Origin: Streptomyces sp. M92 | GTDB taxonomy: Bacteria > Actinomycetota > Actinomycetes > Streptomycetales > Streptomycetaceae | Assembly (NCBI RefSeq): GCF_028473745.1 | Contig: NZ_CP101137.1 | Coordinates: 1,054,001 to 1,118,000, forward strand | Direction: 5' to 3' | Length of the DNA stretch: 64,000 bases | Shown: piece after piece, positions 9,978 to 19,686 of the stretch | How the letters are laid out: each line of letters opens with the position of its first letter | Position numbering within the stretch: position 1 is the first letter of the stretch | Notes under the pieces: generated by a model | What the model was told of the DNA's origin: nothing | Database searches by the model: none | Seen by the model: only the letters and a program-made list of their open reading frames with translations | Made by a program: the position numbers and the translations under genes

Positions 9978-10952
9978 TCACGGCCAGGGGTTGAGCCCTT
10001 CCGAGCGGCGCTGCGCGAACCCGGGCGTCGGGTCCAGGTAGACCCGGCGGATCATCGGGAACTCCTCGCGCAGCCGCTGCTCGGCCCGCTCGCTCGCCCA
10101 CTCGATCTGCGCCGCCGTCGCCACGTCCCGGAAGTCGACCTTGGCGGCGACCAGCGCCTCCCTCGGCCCCTGCACGAGGGTGGTCAGCTCCAGTACGGCC
10201 TCGATGTGCTCGACGGCCACCAGTTCCGCCCGGATACGCTCGCGCACGGTGCGGGGCAGCGGGCGGCCGATGAGGAACTCGGCGTTGGAGCGGCCCAGCA
10301 CCCAGGCGACGTACAGCAGCAGCGCGCCGATGCACAGGGAGGCGACGCCGTCCCAGACGCCGGAGCCGGTGAGCTGCCCGCCGAGCAGTCCGCCCGCGGC
10401 CAGCAGCAGGCCGGCCAGGGCGGCGGAATCCTCCATGACGACGGCCTTGACGGCGGTGTCGGGGGTGCGGCGCAGGTAGCGGCCGAAGGGAACCTTGTAG
10501 CGGCGGGCCTCGCCGTGCGCCTGCTTGAGACCGGTGCGCAGGGAGTAGCCCTCCAGGAGGAAGGCGACGGCGAGGACGAGGTAGGCGATCAGCGGATCGC
10601 CTACCTCCTCGCCGCGGGTGAGGGTGTGGACGCCGTCGTAGAGGGCGAAGACGGCGCCGCCGACGAAGGTGGCGACGGCGGCGAGCAGGGCCCAGATGTA
10701 ACGTTCGGGGCCGTGTCCGAGGGGGTGGTCCTCGTCGGCGGGGCGGACGCTGCGTTTGAGGGAGGTCAGCAGCAGGACCTCGGTGACGGTGTCGGCGACC
10801 GAGTGCGCGGCCTCCGACAGCATCGCGCTGGACCCGCTGACCACGCCGGCCACCGCCTTGGCGATGGCGATGCCGAGATTGGCGAAGGCGGCGACCAGCA
10901 CCGTGAAGGTGCTCTCGCCGCCACCGGTCTGCTGCCGCTGAGGTTGCGCCAT
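9978..10952 (-). CDS. Cation diffusion facilitator (CDF) metal transporter
   Basis: This 324-residue protein has six predicted membrane helices followed by a cytoplasmic C-terminal domain, the usual CDF layout. TM2 carries the family metal-site motif in LSEAAHSVADTVTE (HxxxD), and the loop DEDHPLGHGPERY is typical of the family. The second membrane site reads MED instead of the common HxxxD, as in several iron/manganese-type CDFs. It exports divalent metal using a proton gradient. It starts 5 bp after the thioesterase stop, so it is probably co-transcribed with tesB and the acyl-CoA dehydrogenase. Why a metal exporter sits in that operon is unclear. Confidence 0.87.
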   Translation of the reverse strand: MAQPQRQQTGGGESTFTVLVAAFANLGIAIAKAVAGVVSGSSAMLSEAAHSVADTVTEVLLLTSLKRSVRPADEDHPLGHGPERYIWALLAAVATFVGGAVFALYDGVHTLTRGEEVGDPLIAYLVLAVAFLLEGYSLRTGLKQAHGEARRYKVPFGRYLRRTPDTAVKAVVMEDSAALAGLLLAAGGLLGGQLTGSGVWDGVASLCIGALLLYVAWVLGRSNAEFLIGRPLPRTVRERIRAELVAVEHIEAVLELTTLVQGPREALVAAKVDFRDVATAAQIEWASERAEQRLREEFPMIRRVYLDPTPGFAQRRSEGLNPWP

Positions 10953-10957
10953 GCCCC

Positions 10958-11830
10958 TCAGTGTTCCCGAGGGACGCGCACCACGCCTTCCTGGATGACC
11001 GAGAGGGCGAGCCGCCCGTCCTGGGTGTAGATCCTCGCCTGGCCGAGGCCCCGGCCGCCGGACGCGGACGGCGACTGCTGGTCGTACAGCAGCCACTCGT
11101 CGGCGCGGAAGGGCCGGTGGAACCACATGGCGTGGTCCAGCGAGGCCCCGACGACGTCGCCGACGGCCCAGCCGCCGCGGCCGTGCGCGAGCAGGACCGA
11201 GTCGAGGAGGGTCATGTCGGAGACGTAGGTGGCGAGGACGACGTGCTGGAGGGGGTCGTCGGAGAGCTTGCCGTTGGTGCGGAACCACACCTGGGAGTGC
11301 GGTTCGCGCGGGGTGCCGAAGTCGCCGAAGGGCGGGTCGTCGACGTAGCGCAGGTCGACGGCGGCGCGGGCCTCCAGGAAGCGTTCCACCGTCTCGGCGG
11401 GCAGGTGCGGGTAGCTCCGCAGCCGTTCCTCTCCGGTGGGGAGGGTCGCCGGGTCGGGGGCGTGAGGCATCGGGGCCTGGTGGTCCAGGCCCTCCTCGTA
11501 CGTCTGGAAGGACGCGGACAGGCCGAAGATCGGCTTGCCGTGCTGGACGGCGACGACGCGGCGGGTGGTGAAGGAGCGGCCGTCGCGCAGGCGGTCGACG
11601 TTGTAGACGATGGGGGCGTCGGGGTCGCCGGGGCGCAGGAAGTACGCGTGCAGGGAGTGCGCGTGCCGGTCGGCGGGGACCGTGCGCCCGGCGGCGACCA
11701 GGGCCTGGGCGGCCACCTGCCCGCCGAAGACCCGGGGGACGACGGCGGAGCGGGAGTGGCCGCGGTAGATGTCCTCCTCGATCCGCTCGAGGTCGAGCAG
11801 GTCGAGGAGGGACTGGAGTGCTTCGCTCAT
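10958..11830 (-). CDS. tesB: Acyl-CoA thioesterase II
   Basis: This 290-residue double hot-dog thioesterase hydrolyses acyl-CoA to free acid and CoA in the cytoplasm. The N-terminal half has RVFGGQVAAQALVAAGRTV and HSLHAYFLRPGD, and the C-terminal half has SLDHAMWFHRPFRADEWLLY with the catalytic-type Asp; this matches TesB in length and motif order. It lies 18 bp downstream of the acyl-CoA dehydrogenase in the same direction and probably prevents build-up of acyl-CoA or recycles CoA in that pathway. Confidence 0.9.
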   Translation of the reverse strand: MSEALQSLLDLLDLERIEEDIYRGHSRSAVVPRVFGGQVAAQALVAAGRTVPADRHAHSLHAYFLRPGDPDAPIVYNVDRLRDGRSFTTRRVVAVQHGKPIFGLSASFQTYEEGLDHQAPMPHAPDPATLPTGEERLRSYPHLPAETVERFLEARAAVDLRYVDDPPFGDFGTPREPHSQVWFRTNGKLSDDPLQHVVLATYVSDMTLLDSVLLAHGRGGWAVGDVVGASLDHAMWFHRPFRADEWLLYDQQSPSASGGRGLGQARIYTQDGRLALSVIQEGVVRVPREH

Positions 11831-11848
11831 GGCCTGGGACTCGGTGGT

Positions 11849-13006
11849 CTACAGGCCCATGTTCTTCGCGATGATCATCTTCATGACCTCGCTGGTGCCG
11901 CCGTAGATGCGGTTGACGCGGTTGTCGGCGTACAGGCGGGCGATCGGGTACTCGTTCATGTAGCCGTAGCCGCCGTGCAGCTGGAGGCAGCGGTCGATGA
12001 CGCGGTGGGCGACCTCGGTGCAGAACAGCTTGGCGCTGGCGGCCTCGGCGGGGGTGAGCTCGCCGGCGTCCAGGGCCTCGGTGGCGCGGTCGGCGACGGC
12101 CTCGGCGGCGTCCACCTCGGCCTGGCAGGCGGCCAGCTCGAACTTGGTGTTCTGGAAGTGGGCGACCGGCTTGCCGAAGACGGTGCGCTCCTGCACGTAC
12201 TGCGTGGCGAAGCGGACGGCGGCCTTGGCCTGGGCGTAGGCGCCGTAGGCGATGCCCCAGCGCTCGGAGGCCAGGTTGTGGCCGAGGTAGTAGAAGCCCT
12301 TGTTCTCCTCGCCGAGGAGGTCCTCGACGGGGACCTTGACGTCGACGAAGGCCAGCTCGGCGGTGTCGGAGGTGCGCAGGCCCAGCTTGTCCAGCTTGCG
12401 GCCCACCGAGTAGCCCTCGGACTTGGTGTCCACGGCGAACAGGGAGATGCCGTGGCGGCGGTCCTCGGCCGTGGGGGCGGCGGTGCGGGCGCAGACGATC
12501 ACCTTGTCGGCGTGCACGCCGCCGGTGATGAAGGTCTTGGCGCCGTTGAGGACGTAGTGGGTGCCGTCCTCGGAGAGCTTGGCGGTGGACTTCATGCCCG
12601 CGAGGTCGGAACCGGTGCCCGGCTCCGTCATCGCGATGGCCCACATCTCCTCGCCGGTGACGAACTTCGGCAGGTAGCGCTTCTTCTGCTCGTCGGTGGC
12701 CAGCATGTTGATGTAGGGCAGGGCGAGCAGCACGTGCACGCCGGAGCCGCCGAACTGGACGCCGGCGCGGGCGGTCTCCTCGTACAGGACGGCCTCGAAC
12801 TTGTGGCTGTCCATGCCGGCGCCGCCGAACTCCTCGGGCACGTTGATGCCGAAGATGCCCAGCTCGCCGAGCTTGTAGTAGAAGTCGCGCGGCGCCTGGC
12901 CCGCGGCGAACCACTCGTCGTAGACGGGGACGACCTCGGCCTCGATGAAGGCGCGGAGGGTCTCCCGGAACGCCTCGTGGTCCTCGTTGAACACCGTACG
13001 GCGCAC
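11849..13006 (-). CDS. Acyl-CoA dehydrogenase
   Basis: This 385-residue FAD enzyme introduces a trans-2 double bond into acyl-CoA. Visible features are the FAD/substrate segment MTEPGTGSDLAGMKSTA, the signature QLHGGYGYMNEYPIARLYAD and the end IYGGTSEVMKMIIAKNMGL. The catalytic base is probably the Glu in the YGGTSE region, as in medium- and long-chain enzymes. The start is the GTG at 13006, because GGAGGTGGC lies directly upstream and the extended frame to 13117 has no homology-like sequence. It is the first gene of the acyl-CoA dehydrogenase/tesB/CDF operon, next to a TetR regulator and a palindromic operator candidate. Confidence 0.88.
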   Translation of the reverse strand: MRRTVFNEDHEAFRETLRAFIEAEVVPVYDEWFAAGQAPRDFYYKLGELGIFGINVPEEFGGAGMDSHKFEAVLYEETARAGVQFGGSGVHVLLALPYINMLATDEQKKRYLPKFVTGEEMWAIAMTEPGTGSDLAGMKSTAKLSEDGTHYVLNGAKTFITGGVHADKVIVCARTAAPTAEDRRHGISLFAVDTKSEGYSVGRKLDKLGLRTSDTAELAFVDVKVPVEDLLGEENKGFYYLGHNLASERWGIAYGAYAQAKAAVRFATQYVQERTVFGKPVAHFQNTKFELAACQAEVDAAEAVADRATEALDAGELTPAEAASAKLFCTEVAHRVIDRCLQLHGGYGYMNEYPIARLYADNRVNRIYGGTSEVMKMIIAKNMGL

Positions 13007-13027
13007 CGCGCCACCTCCAGGGTACGT

Positions 13028-13046
13028 ATCTAAGCGCTTGCTCAGA
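13028..13046. promoter_or_regulatory. Candidate operator (AAGCGCTT palindrome) before the acyl-CoA dehydrogenase
   Basis: The 97-bp gap between the TetR stop and the acyl-CoA dehydrogenase start contains TAAGCGCTTGCTCA (13031-13044), centred on a perfect AAGCGCTT palindrome. Fatty-acid and steroid TetR regulators such as KstR2 and FadR use sites of this general form. It lies about 25-40 bp before the GTG start, where a repressor would block transcription. Which regulator binds is inferred. Confidence 0.45.
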
Positions 13047-13103
13047 CTCAACCGTACCGGCGGGTAGGGACGAGCGTCCAGAGCCGGGCGCGGGTAACGC
13101 TCG

Positions 13104-13733
13104 TCACTCCTCCGCACCTCCCCTTTCGGCGGCGACCGCCGCGAACGCCCCCCGGGCCATCCGGTGCAGCAGCCCCGCCGTCACCGCGCGGCCCGGCAGG
13201 GATCCGGGGCGGCCCAGGTGGGGGGTGGAGTTCAGGAGGCCGAAGACCGAGTGGACGGCCGAGCGGGCGCTCGGCTCCGGGACCGCCGGGTAGACCTCGC
13301 GCAGCACGCCGACCCACAGCTCGACGTACTGCCGCTGGAGCTGGCGGACCATCTTGCGGTCGGCGTCCCGGAGGCGGTCCAGCTCGCGGTCGTGCAGGGT
13401 GATGAGCGGGCGGTCGTCGAGCGCGAAGTCGATGTGACCCTCGATGAGCGAGTCGAGGACCGCCTCGGGCCCCGTGCCGGAGCCGGTCACCCCGTCGGCC
13501 TCCGCCAGCCGCCGCTTCGCCCCGGTCAGCAGCGAGTCGCTGATCCCCACCAGCAGCTCGGCGAGCATCGCGTCCTTGCCGGCGAAGTGCCGGTAGAGGC
13601 CGGGGCCGCTGATGCCGACCGCGGCCCCTATCTCGTCGACGCCGACGCCGTGGAACCCGCGCTCGGCGAAGAGCCGGGCGGCCTCCTTGAGGATCTGCTC
13701 GCGGCGGGTGGGGGCGTCGGTTCTGGTGGCCAT
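13104..13733 (-). CDS. TetR-family regulator of acyl-CoA catabolism
   Basis: This 209-residue protein has a standard TetR helix-turn-helix at residues 14-58 (RREQILKEAARLFAERGFHG, then VGISGPGLYRHFAGKDAMLA) and a helical ligand domain (about 80-200). It is divergent from the accD1-accA1-hmgL-acdH operon and in the same direction as the acyl-CoA dehydrogenase operon. Inverted repeats in the divergent gap suggest that it represses itself and the acc operon and is released by an acyl-CoA intermediate. No strong Shine-Dalgarno was needed to choose the ATG at 13733. Confidence 0.88.
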   Translation of the reverse strand: MATRTDAPTRREQILKEAARLFAERGFHGVGVDEIGAAVGISGPGLYRHFAGKDAMLAELLVGISDSLLTGAKRRLAEADGVTGSGTGPEAVLDSLIEGHIDFALDDRPLITLHDRELDRLRDADRKMVRQLQRQYVELWVGVLREVYPAVPEPSARSAVHSVFGLLNSTPHLGRPGSLPGRAVTAGLLHRMARGAFAAVAAERGGAEE

Positions 13734-13755
13734 GGGATCAATTCTAGACAGGGCG

Positions 13756-13802
13756 GTTAGCGCTCGTTAACCTGAGGGAAATGCGTTAACGCTCATTAAC
13801 CG
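13756..13802. promoter_or_regulatory. Two TetR-type inverted repeats between tetR and accD1
   Basis: Two similar sites occur 29 bp apart in the divergent gap: GTTAGCGCTCGTTAACC (13756-13772) and GTTAACGCTCATTAACC (13785-13801). Each has GTTA(A/G)CGCTC followed by (G/A)TTAAC, an interrupted inverted repeat of the kind bound by TetR dimers. The spacing is close to three helical turns. They are the most likely operators of the adjacent TetR protein. Confidence 0.6.
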
Positions 13803-13838
13803 ATCGACCGATCGACCATCGGGTGAGGGGACCGCGGG

Positions 13839-15455
13839 ATGCACGAGGCACCGGAGCTGACGACGGCGGCAGACCCCGCCTCAGCGGCCTTTCGGGCCAA
13901 CGAGGAGGCGCACCGCGTCCTCGTGGAGGAGCTGCGCGCGAAGCTCGCGGCGGCCCGGCTCGGCGGCGGGGAGCGGGCCCGGGCCCGGCACACCGCGCGC
14001 GGCAAGCTGCTGCCGCGCGACCGCGTGGACACGCTGCTCGACCCGGGCTCGCCGTTCCTGGAGCTGGCGCCGCTCGCGGCCGACGGGCTCTACGACGGGC
14101 AGGCCCCGGCCGCCGGCGTGATCGCCGGGATCGGCCGGGTCGGCGGCCGGGAGTGCGTGATCGTCGCCAACGACGCCACCGTCAAGGGCGGCACGTACTA
14201 CCCGATGACGGTGAAGAAGCACCTGAGGGCGCAGGAGGTGGCGCTGGAGAACCGGCTGCCGTGCCTGTACCTGGTGGACTCCGGGGGCGCCTTCCTGCCG
14301 ATGCAGGACGAGGTCTTCCCGGACCGCGAGCACTTCGGGCGGATCTTCTACAACCAGGCCCGGATGTCCGGCGCCGGCATCCCGCAGATCGCCGCCGTCC
14401 TCGGCTCCTGCACGGCGGGCGGGGCGTACGTCCCGGCGATGAGCGACGAGGCGGTGATCGTCCGCAATCAGGGCACGATCTTCCTGGGCGGTCCGCCGCT
14501 GGTGAAGGCGGCCACCGGCGAGGTGGTCACGGCGGAGGAGCTGGGCGGCGGCGAGGTCCACTCGCGGGTGTCCGGGGTGACCGACCACCTGGCGGAGGAC
14601 GACGCGCACGCGCTCAGGATCGTGCGGCAGATCGTCTCCACGCTGCCCGGGCGCGGCGCGCTCCCCTGGAGCGTGGAGCCCGCCGTCGAGCCGAAGGTCG
14701 ACCCGCAGGGGATGTCCGGCGCGGTCCCGGTCGACTCCCGCACCCCCTACGACGTGCGCGAGGTCATCGCGCGGGTGGTGGACGGCTCCCGGTTCGCCGA
14801 GTTCAAGTCCGAGTACGGGCAGACCCTGGTCACCGGCTTCGCCCGCGTCCACGGCCACCCGGTCGGCATCGTCGCCAACAACGGCATCCTGTTCGCCGAG
14901 TCGGCCCAGAAGGGCGCCCACTTCATCGAGCTGTGCGACCAGCGCGGCATCCCGCTGGTGTTCCTGCAGAACATCTCCGGCTTCATGGTCGGCAAGGACT
15001 ACGAGGCGGGCGGCATCGCCAAGCACGGCGCCAAGATGGTGACGGCGGTGGCGTGCACGCGGGTGCCGAAGCTGACGGTCGTCATCGGCGGGTCGTACGG
15101 CGCGGGGAACTACTCGATGTGCGGGCGGGCGTACTCGCCGCGCTTCCTGTGGATGTGGCCCAACGCCAAGATCTCGGTGATGGGCGGCGAGCAGGCCGCG
15201 TCCGTGCTGGCCACGGTCAAGCGGGACCAGCTGGAGGCCCGGGGCGAGGCGTGGGCGGCCGAGGAGGAGGAGTCCTTCAAGGCGCCGATCCGCGCGCAGT
15301 ACGAGCACCAGGGGAACGCCTACTACGCGACCGCCCGCCTGTGGGACGACGGGGTGATCGAGCCCGCGGACACCCGGCAGGTGCTGGGTCTGGCCCTGAC
15401 CGCGTGTGCCAACGCGCCGCTGGGCGAGCCCCGGTTCGGCGTCTTCCGGATGTGA
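13839..15455 (+). CDS. accD1: Acyl-CoA carboxylase beta (carboxyltransferase) subunit
   Basis: This 538-residue carboxyltransferase has the two crotonase-like halves of the family. The N-terminal half contains [18 protein letters not shown] and the oxyanion-hole GAG/GG segments ([20 protein letters not shown]). The C-terminal half contains [20 protein letters not shown] and [20 protein letters not shown]. It transfers carboxyl from biotin to an acyl-CoA. The [16 protein letters not shown] pattern and the neighbouring HMG-CoA lyase point to 3-methylcrotonyl-CoA, that is, leucine breakdown. First gene of a four-gene operon, behind the inverted repeats. Confidence 0.9.
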   Translation: MHEAPELTTAADPASAAFRANEEAHRVLVEELRAKLAAARLGGGERARARHTARGKLLPRDRVDTLLDPGSPFLELAPLAADGLYDGQAPAAGVIAGIGRVGGRECVIVANDATVKGGTYYPMTVKKHLRAQEVALENRLPCLYLVDSGGAFLPMQDEVFPDREHFGRIFYNQARMSGAGIPQIAAVLGSCTAGGAYVPAMSDEAVIVRNQGTIFLGGPPLVKAATGEVVTAEELGGGEVHSRVSGVTDHLAEDDAHALRIVRQIVSTLPGRGALPWSVEPAVEPKVDPQGMSGAVPVDSRTPYDVREVIARVVDGSRFAEFKSEYGQTLVTGFARVHGHPVGIVANNGILFAESAQKGAHFIELCDQRGIPLVFLQNISGFMVGKDYEAGGIAKHGAKMVTAVACTRVPKLTVVIGGSYGAGNYSMCGRAYSPRFLWMWPNAKISVMGGEQAASVLATVKRDQLEARGEAWAAEEEESFKAPIRAQYEHQGNAYYATARLWDDGVIEPADTRQVLGLALTACANAPLGEPRFGVFRM

Positions 15456-15468
15456 GGAGGGGACTTCG

Positions 15469-17424
15469 ATGGGGAGCGCGATGGGGAGCTCGATGTTCGA
15501 CACGGTGCTGGTGGCCAACCGCGGTGAGATCGCGGTGCGGGTCGTGAGGACCCTGCGTTCGATGGGCGTGCGCTCGGTGGCGGTCTTCTCCGACGCCGAC
15601 GCGGACGCGCGGCACGTGCGGGAGGCCGACGAGGCGGTGCGGATCGGCCCGGCGCCGGCGACGGAGAGCTATCTCTCCGTCGAGCGGCTGCTGGAGGCCG
15701 CCGCCCGGACGGGTGCGCAGGCCGTCCACCCGGGGTACGGCTTCCTCGCCGAGAACGCCGGTTTCGCGCGGGCCTGCGAGGAGGCGGGGCTGGTCTTCAT
15801 CGGGCCGCCCGCCGACGCGATCGCCCTGATGGGCGACAAGATCCGGGCCAAGGAGACGGTGAGGGCGGCCGGGGTGCCGGTCGTCCCCGGCTCCAGCGGC
15901 AGCGGTCTGACGGACGCGCAGCTCGCGGAGGCCGCCCGCGAGATCGGGACGCCGGTGCTGCTCAAGCCGTCGGCCGGCGGGGGCGGCAAGGGCATGCGGC
16001 TGGTGCGGGACGAGGCCCTGCTCGCCGACGAGATCGCCGCCGCCCGACGCGAGGCCCGCGCCTCCTTCGGCGACGACACGCTGCTGGTGGAGCGGTGGAT
16101 CGACCGGCCCCGGCACATCGAGATCCAGGTCCTGGCCGACGGCCACGGGAACGTGGTGCACCTGGGCGAGCGCGAGTGCTCGCTGCAGCGCCGGCACCAG
16201 AAGGTCGTCGAGGAGGCGCCGAGCGTCCTGCTCGACGAGGCGACCCGCGCCGCGATGGGCGAGGCGGCCGTGCAGGCGGCCCGCTCCTGCGGCTACCGGG
16301 GCGCGGGCACGGTGGAGTTCATCGTGCCGGGCGAGGACCCCTCGCAGTACTACTTCATGGAGATGAACACCCGCCTCCAGGTGGAGCACCCGGTGACCGA
16401 GCTGGTCACCGGCCTGGACCTGGTGGAGTGGCAGCTGCGGGTGGCGGCGGGCGAGGAGCTGGGCTTCGCCCAGGAGGACGTACGGCTGACCGGGCACGCG
16501 ATCGAGGCCCGTCTGTGCGCCGAGGACCCGGCGCGCGGTTTCCTCCCCTCCGGCGGCACGGTGCTGCGGCTGCACGAGCCCGAGGGCGACGGCGTGCGCA
16601 CCGACTCCGGGCTCAGCGAGGGCACCGAGGTCGGCAGCCTGTACGACCCGATGCTGTCCAAGGTGATCGCGTACGGTCCCGACCGCGCCACCGCCCTGCG
16701 CAAGCTCCGGGCGGCGCTGGCGCGGACGGTGACGCTGGGCGTGCAGACCAACGCCGGGTTCCTGCGCAGGCTGCTCGCGCACCCGGCGGTGGCGGCGGGC
16801 GAGCTGGACACGGGGCTGGTGGAGCGGGAGGTCGACTCCCTGGTCGCCACGGACGTGCCGGAGGAGGTGTACGAGGCGGCGGCGGCCGTACGGCTGGACG
16901 CGCTGCGTCCGCGCGGCGACGGCTGGACGGATCCCTTCTCGGTGCCGAACGGCTGGCGCATGGGCGGCGAGCCGAAGCCGGCCACCTTCCACCTGCGGGT
17001 CACCGACCCGGTGGAGCACACCCCGCGCGGCACGCACACCGTCACCGAGGACCGCGTGTCGGTGACGGTGGACGGCGTCCGGCACACCTTCCACCGCGCC
17101 GCCGACTGGCTGGGCCGTGACGGCGACGCCTGGCACGTGCGCGACCACGACCCGGTCGCCGCCTCCCTGTCGGGCGCCGCCCACGCGGGCGCCGACTCGC
17201 TGACCGCGCCGATGCCGGGCACGGTGACGGTGGTGAAGGTGGCCGTCGGCGACGCGGTGAGCGCCGGGCAGAGCCTGCTGGTGGTGGAGGCGATGAAGAT
17301 GGAGCACGTCATCTCCGCCCCGCACGCGGGCACGGTCGCCGAGCTGGACGTGGCGCCGGGCACGACGGTCGCCATGGACCAAGTGCTGGCGGTCATCGCC
17401 CCGGTAGAGGAGGAGACGTCGTGA
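15469..17424 (+). CDS. accA1: Acyl-CoA carboxylase alpha subunit (biotin carboxylase + BCCP)
   Basis: This 651-residue protein contains a biotin carboxylase N-domain ([20 protein letters not shown]), an ATP-grasp domain with the glycine loop [14 protein letters not shown] and the catalytic [14 protein letters not shown], a C-terminal carboxylase domain, a linker, and a C-terminal biotinyl domain with EAMKMEH whose Lys carries biotin. It carboxylates biotin with ATP and bicarbonate for AccD1. The first ATG at 15469 follows GAGGAGGGG, which overlaps the accD1 stop; ATGs at 15481 and 15493 are possible alternatives. The start of hmgL overlaps its stop. Confidence 0.93.
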   Translation: MGSAMGSSMFDTVLVANRGEIAVRVVRTLRSMGVRSVAVFSDADADARHVREADEAVRIGPAPATESYLSVERLLEAAARTGAQAVHPGYGFLAENAGFARACEEAGLVFIGPPADAIALMGDKIRAKETVRAAGVPVVPGSSGSGLTDAQLAEAAREIGTPVLLKPSAGGGGKGMRLVRDEALLADEIAAARREARASFGDDTLLVERWIDRPRHIEIQVLADGHGNVVHLGERECSLQRRHQKVVEEAPSVLLDEATRAAMGEAAVQAARSCGYRGAGTVEFIVPGEDPSQYYFMEMNTRLQVEHPVTELVTGLDLVEWQLRVAAGEELGFAQEDVRLTGHAIEARLCAEDPARGFLPSGGTVLRLHEPEGDGVRTDSGLSEGTEVGSLYDPMLSKVIAYGPDRATALRKLRAALARTVTLGVQTNAGFLRRLLAHPAVAAGELDTGLVEREVDSLVATDVPEEVYEAAAAVRLDALRPRGDGWTDPFSVPNGWRMGGEPKPATFHLRVTDPVEHTPRGTHTVTEDRVSVTVDGVRHTFHRAADWLGRDGDAWHVRDHDPVAASLSGAAHAGADSLTAPMPGTVTVVKVAVGDAVSAGQSLLVVEAMKMEHVISAPHAGTVAELDVAPGTTVAMDQVLAVIAPVEEETS

Positions 17425-18389
17425 ACGCCCCCGAACTGGGCCTGCCCATGACCGTCCCGGCGGACGGCCTGCCCGCCCGCGTCCGCGTCCACGAGGTGGG
17501 CGCCCGCGACGGCCTGCAGAACGAGAAGGCGATCGTGCCGGTGGCGGTGAAGGCGGAGTTCGTCCGCCGCCTGGCCGGCACGGGCCTGACGACCATCGAG
17601 GCGACGAGCTTCGTGCACCCCAAGTGGGTGCCGCAGCTGGCGGACGCGGAGGAGCTGTTCCCCGCCGTCGCCGACCTGCCGGTCGAGCTGCCCGTCCTGG
17701 TGCCGAACGAACGCGGCCTCGACCGCGCCCTCGCGCTCGGCGCCCGCCGCGTCGCGGTCTTCGCCAGCGCCACGGAGTCCTTCGCCAAGGCCAACCTCAA
17801 CCGCACGGTGGACGAGGCGCTGGCCATGTTCGAGCCGGTGGTGGCGCGGGCGAAGGACGCGGACGGCGTTCACGTACGGGGCTACCTGTCGATGTGCTTC
17901 GGCGACCCGTGGGAGGGCGCGGTCCCCGTCGGGCAGGTGGTGAAGGTGTGCCGGGCCCTCATGGACATGGGCTGCGACGAGCTGAGCCTCGGCGACACCA
18001 TCGGGGTGGCGACCCCGGGCCACGTGGGCGCCCTGCTCACCTCCCTCACCGACGCCGGCGTTCCGGTGGACGCGCTCGGCGTGCACTTCCACGACACGTA
18101 CGGCCAGGCCCTCGCCAACACCTACGAGGCCCTGCGGCACGGCGTGACGACCGTGGACTCCTCCGCGGGCGGCCTCGGCGGCTGCCCGTACGCGAAGTCC
18201 GCCACCGGCAACCTCGCCACCGAAGACCTCGTGTGGATGCTGCGCGGCCTCGGCATCGACACCGGGGTCGACCTCGGCTCTCTCGTCGCCACCAGCGTCT
18301 GGATGGCCGCCCACCTGGGCCGACCCAGCCCGTCCCGCACCGTGCGGGCCCTCGCGGGCCCGGCGGACGACTCCGACCAGGAGAAGTGA
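17421..18389 (+). CDS. hmgL: Hydroxymethylglutaryl-CoA lyase
   Basis: This 322-residue DRE-TIM lyase cleaves HMG-CoA to acetoacetate and acetyl-CoA, the last step of leucine degradation. Motifs are [15 protein letters not shown] (substrate and metal binding), [31 protein letters not shown] and the lyase signature [15 protein letters not shown] with the catalytic Cys. The GTG start overlaps the accA1 stop by 4 nt (GTGA), giving translational coupling. Confidence 0.93.
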   Translation: MNAPELGLPMTVPADGLPARVRVHEVGARDGLQNEKAIVPVAVKAEFVRRLAGTGLTTIEATSFVHPKWVPQLADAEELFPAVADLPVELPVLVPNERGLDRALALGARRVAVFASATESFAKANLNRTVDEALAMFEPVVARAKDADGVHVRGYLSMCFGDPWEGAVPVGQVVKVCRALMDMGCDELSLGDTIGVATPGHVGALLTSLTDAGVPVDALGVHFHDTYGQALANTYEALRHGVTTVDSSAGGLGGCPYAKSATGNLATEDLVWMLRGLGIDTGVDLGSLVATSVWMAAHLGRPSPSRTVRALAGPADDSDQEK

Positions 18390-18394
18390 CAGCC

Positions 18395-19555
18395 ATGGAC
18401 CACAAGCTCTCCCCCGAACTCGAGGAGCTCCGCCGCACGGTGGAGGAGTTCGCCCACGACGTCGTGGCGCCCAAGATCGGCGACTTCTACGAGCGGCACG
18501 AGTTCCCGTACGAGATCGTCCGGGAGATGGGCCGCATGGGGCTGTTCGGCCTGCCGTTCCCGGAGGAGTACGGCGGTATGGGCGGCGACTACCTGGCGCT
18601 CGGCATCGCGCTGGAGGAGCTGGCCCGCGTCGACTCGTCGGTGGCGATCACGCTGGAGGCGGGCGTCTCGCTGGGGGCCATGCCGGTCCACCTGTTCGGT
18701 ACCGAGGAGCAGAAGCGCGAGTGGCTGCCCCGGCTGTGCTCCGGGGAGATCCTGGGCGCCTTCGGCCTGACCGAGCCGGACGGCGGCTCGGACGCGGGCG
18801 CGACGCGCACGACGGCCCGCCTCGACGAGGCGACCGACGAGTGGGTCATCAACGGCACCAAGTGCTTCATCACCAACTCCGGCACGGACATCACCGGTCT
18901 GGTGACGGTCACGGCGGTCACCGGCCGCAAGGCGGACGGCCGTCCGCGGATCTCGTCGATCATCGTCCCGTCCGGCACGCCGGGCTTCACGGTCGCCGCC
19001 CCGTACTCGAAGGTCGGCTGGAACGCGTCGGACACCCGTGAGCTGTCCTTCGCCGACGTCCGGGTCCCGGCGGCGAACCTGCTGGGCGAGGAGGGCCGCG
19101 GCTACGCGCAGTTCCTGCGCATCCTCGACGAGGGCCGCGTCGCCATCGCCGCGCTGGGCACGGGCCTGGCGCAGGGCTGTGTGGACGAGTCGGTGAAGTA
19201 CGCGAAGGAACGTCACGCCTTCGGCAGGCCCATCGGCGCCAACCAGGCCATCCAGTTCAAGGTCGCCGACATGGAGATGAAGGCCCACACCTCCCGCCTC
19301 GCCTGGCGTGACGCGGCCTCCCGGCTGGTGGCGGGCGAGCCGTTCAAGAAGGAGGCGGCGCTGGCGAAGCTGTACTCCTCGACGGTGGCCGTGGACAACG
19401 CCCGTGACGCGACGCAGATCCACGGCGGCTACGGCTTCATGAACGAGTACCCGGTGGCCCGCATGTGGCGGGACGCGAAGATCCTGGAGATCGGCGAGGG
19501 CACCAGCGAGGTCCAGCGGATGCTGATCGCACGGGAGTTGGGCCTGGCCGACTAG
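18395..19555 (+). CDS. acdH: Branched-chain acyl-CoA dehydrogenase
   Basis: This 386-residue acyl-CoA dehydrogenase contains LTEPDGGSDAGATRTTA (FAD and substrate), EWVINGTKCFITNSG, and a C-terminal IHGGYGFMNEYPVARMWRDA followed by EIGEGTSEVQRMLIARELG. The latter includes the Glu base position of short/branched-chain enzymes. It lies 5 bp after hmgL. In S. coelicolor and S. avermitilis, acdH is needed for valine, isoleucine and leucine breakdown, which also supplies polyketide precursors. Here it should act before the carboxylase (isovaleryl-CoA to 3-methylcrotonyl-CoA). Confidence 0.92.
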   Translation: MDHKLSPELEELRRTVEEFAHDVVAPKIGDFYERHEFPYEIVREMGRMGLFGLPFPEEYGGMGGDYLALGIALEELARVDSSVAITLEAGVSLGAMPVHLFGTEEQKREWLPRLCSGEILGAFGLTEPDGGSDAGATRTTARLDEATDEWVINGTKCFITNSGTDITGLVTVTAVTGRKADGRPRISSIIVPSGTPGFTVAAPYSKVGWNASDTRELSFADVRVPAANLLGEEGRGYAQFLRILDEGRVAIAALGTGLAQGCVDESVKYAKERHAFGRPIGANQAIQFKVADMEMKAHTSRLAWRDAASRLVAGEPFKKEAALAKLYSSTVAVDNARDATQIHGGYGFMNEYPVARMWRDAKILEIGEGTSEVQRMLIARELGLAD

Positions 19556-19619
19556 CGGCTGTCCCGGCTGCCGGCGGTCCGGGCGGGACAGATCACAGCC
19601 CCGCCCCCTGGACATGATC

Positions 19620-19640
19620 TGAGGTTAGGCTAACCTACCT
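19620..19640. promoter_or_regulatory. Iron box (DmdR/DtxR-type operator) before desE
   Basis: The sequence AGGTTAGGCTAACCT at 19622-19636 is the core of the actinobacterial DmdR1 iron box (palindromic TTAGGTTAGGCTAACCTAA type). It lies about 50 bp before the desE start and should block desE-desF transcription when Fe(II) is plentiful. Confidence 0.9.
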
Positions 19641-19686
19641 TGGACTTGTCCCGCGGAGCTCCGCACCGTTCGAAAGCAGCCACGCC

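Noticed and set aside
13881..15518. Long minus-strand open frame over accD1
   Set aside because: The high GC content gives long shadow frames; the plus-strand protein has full family motifs and the minus-strand one has none.
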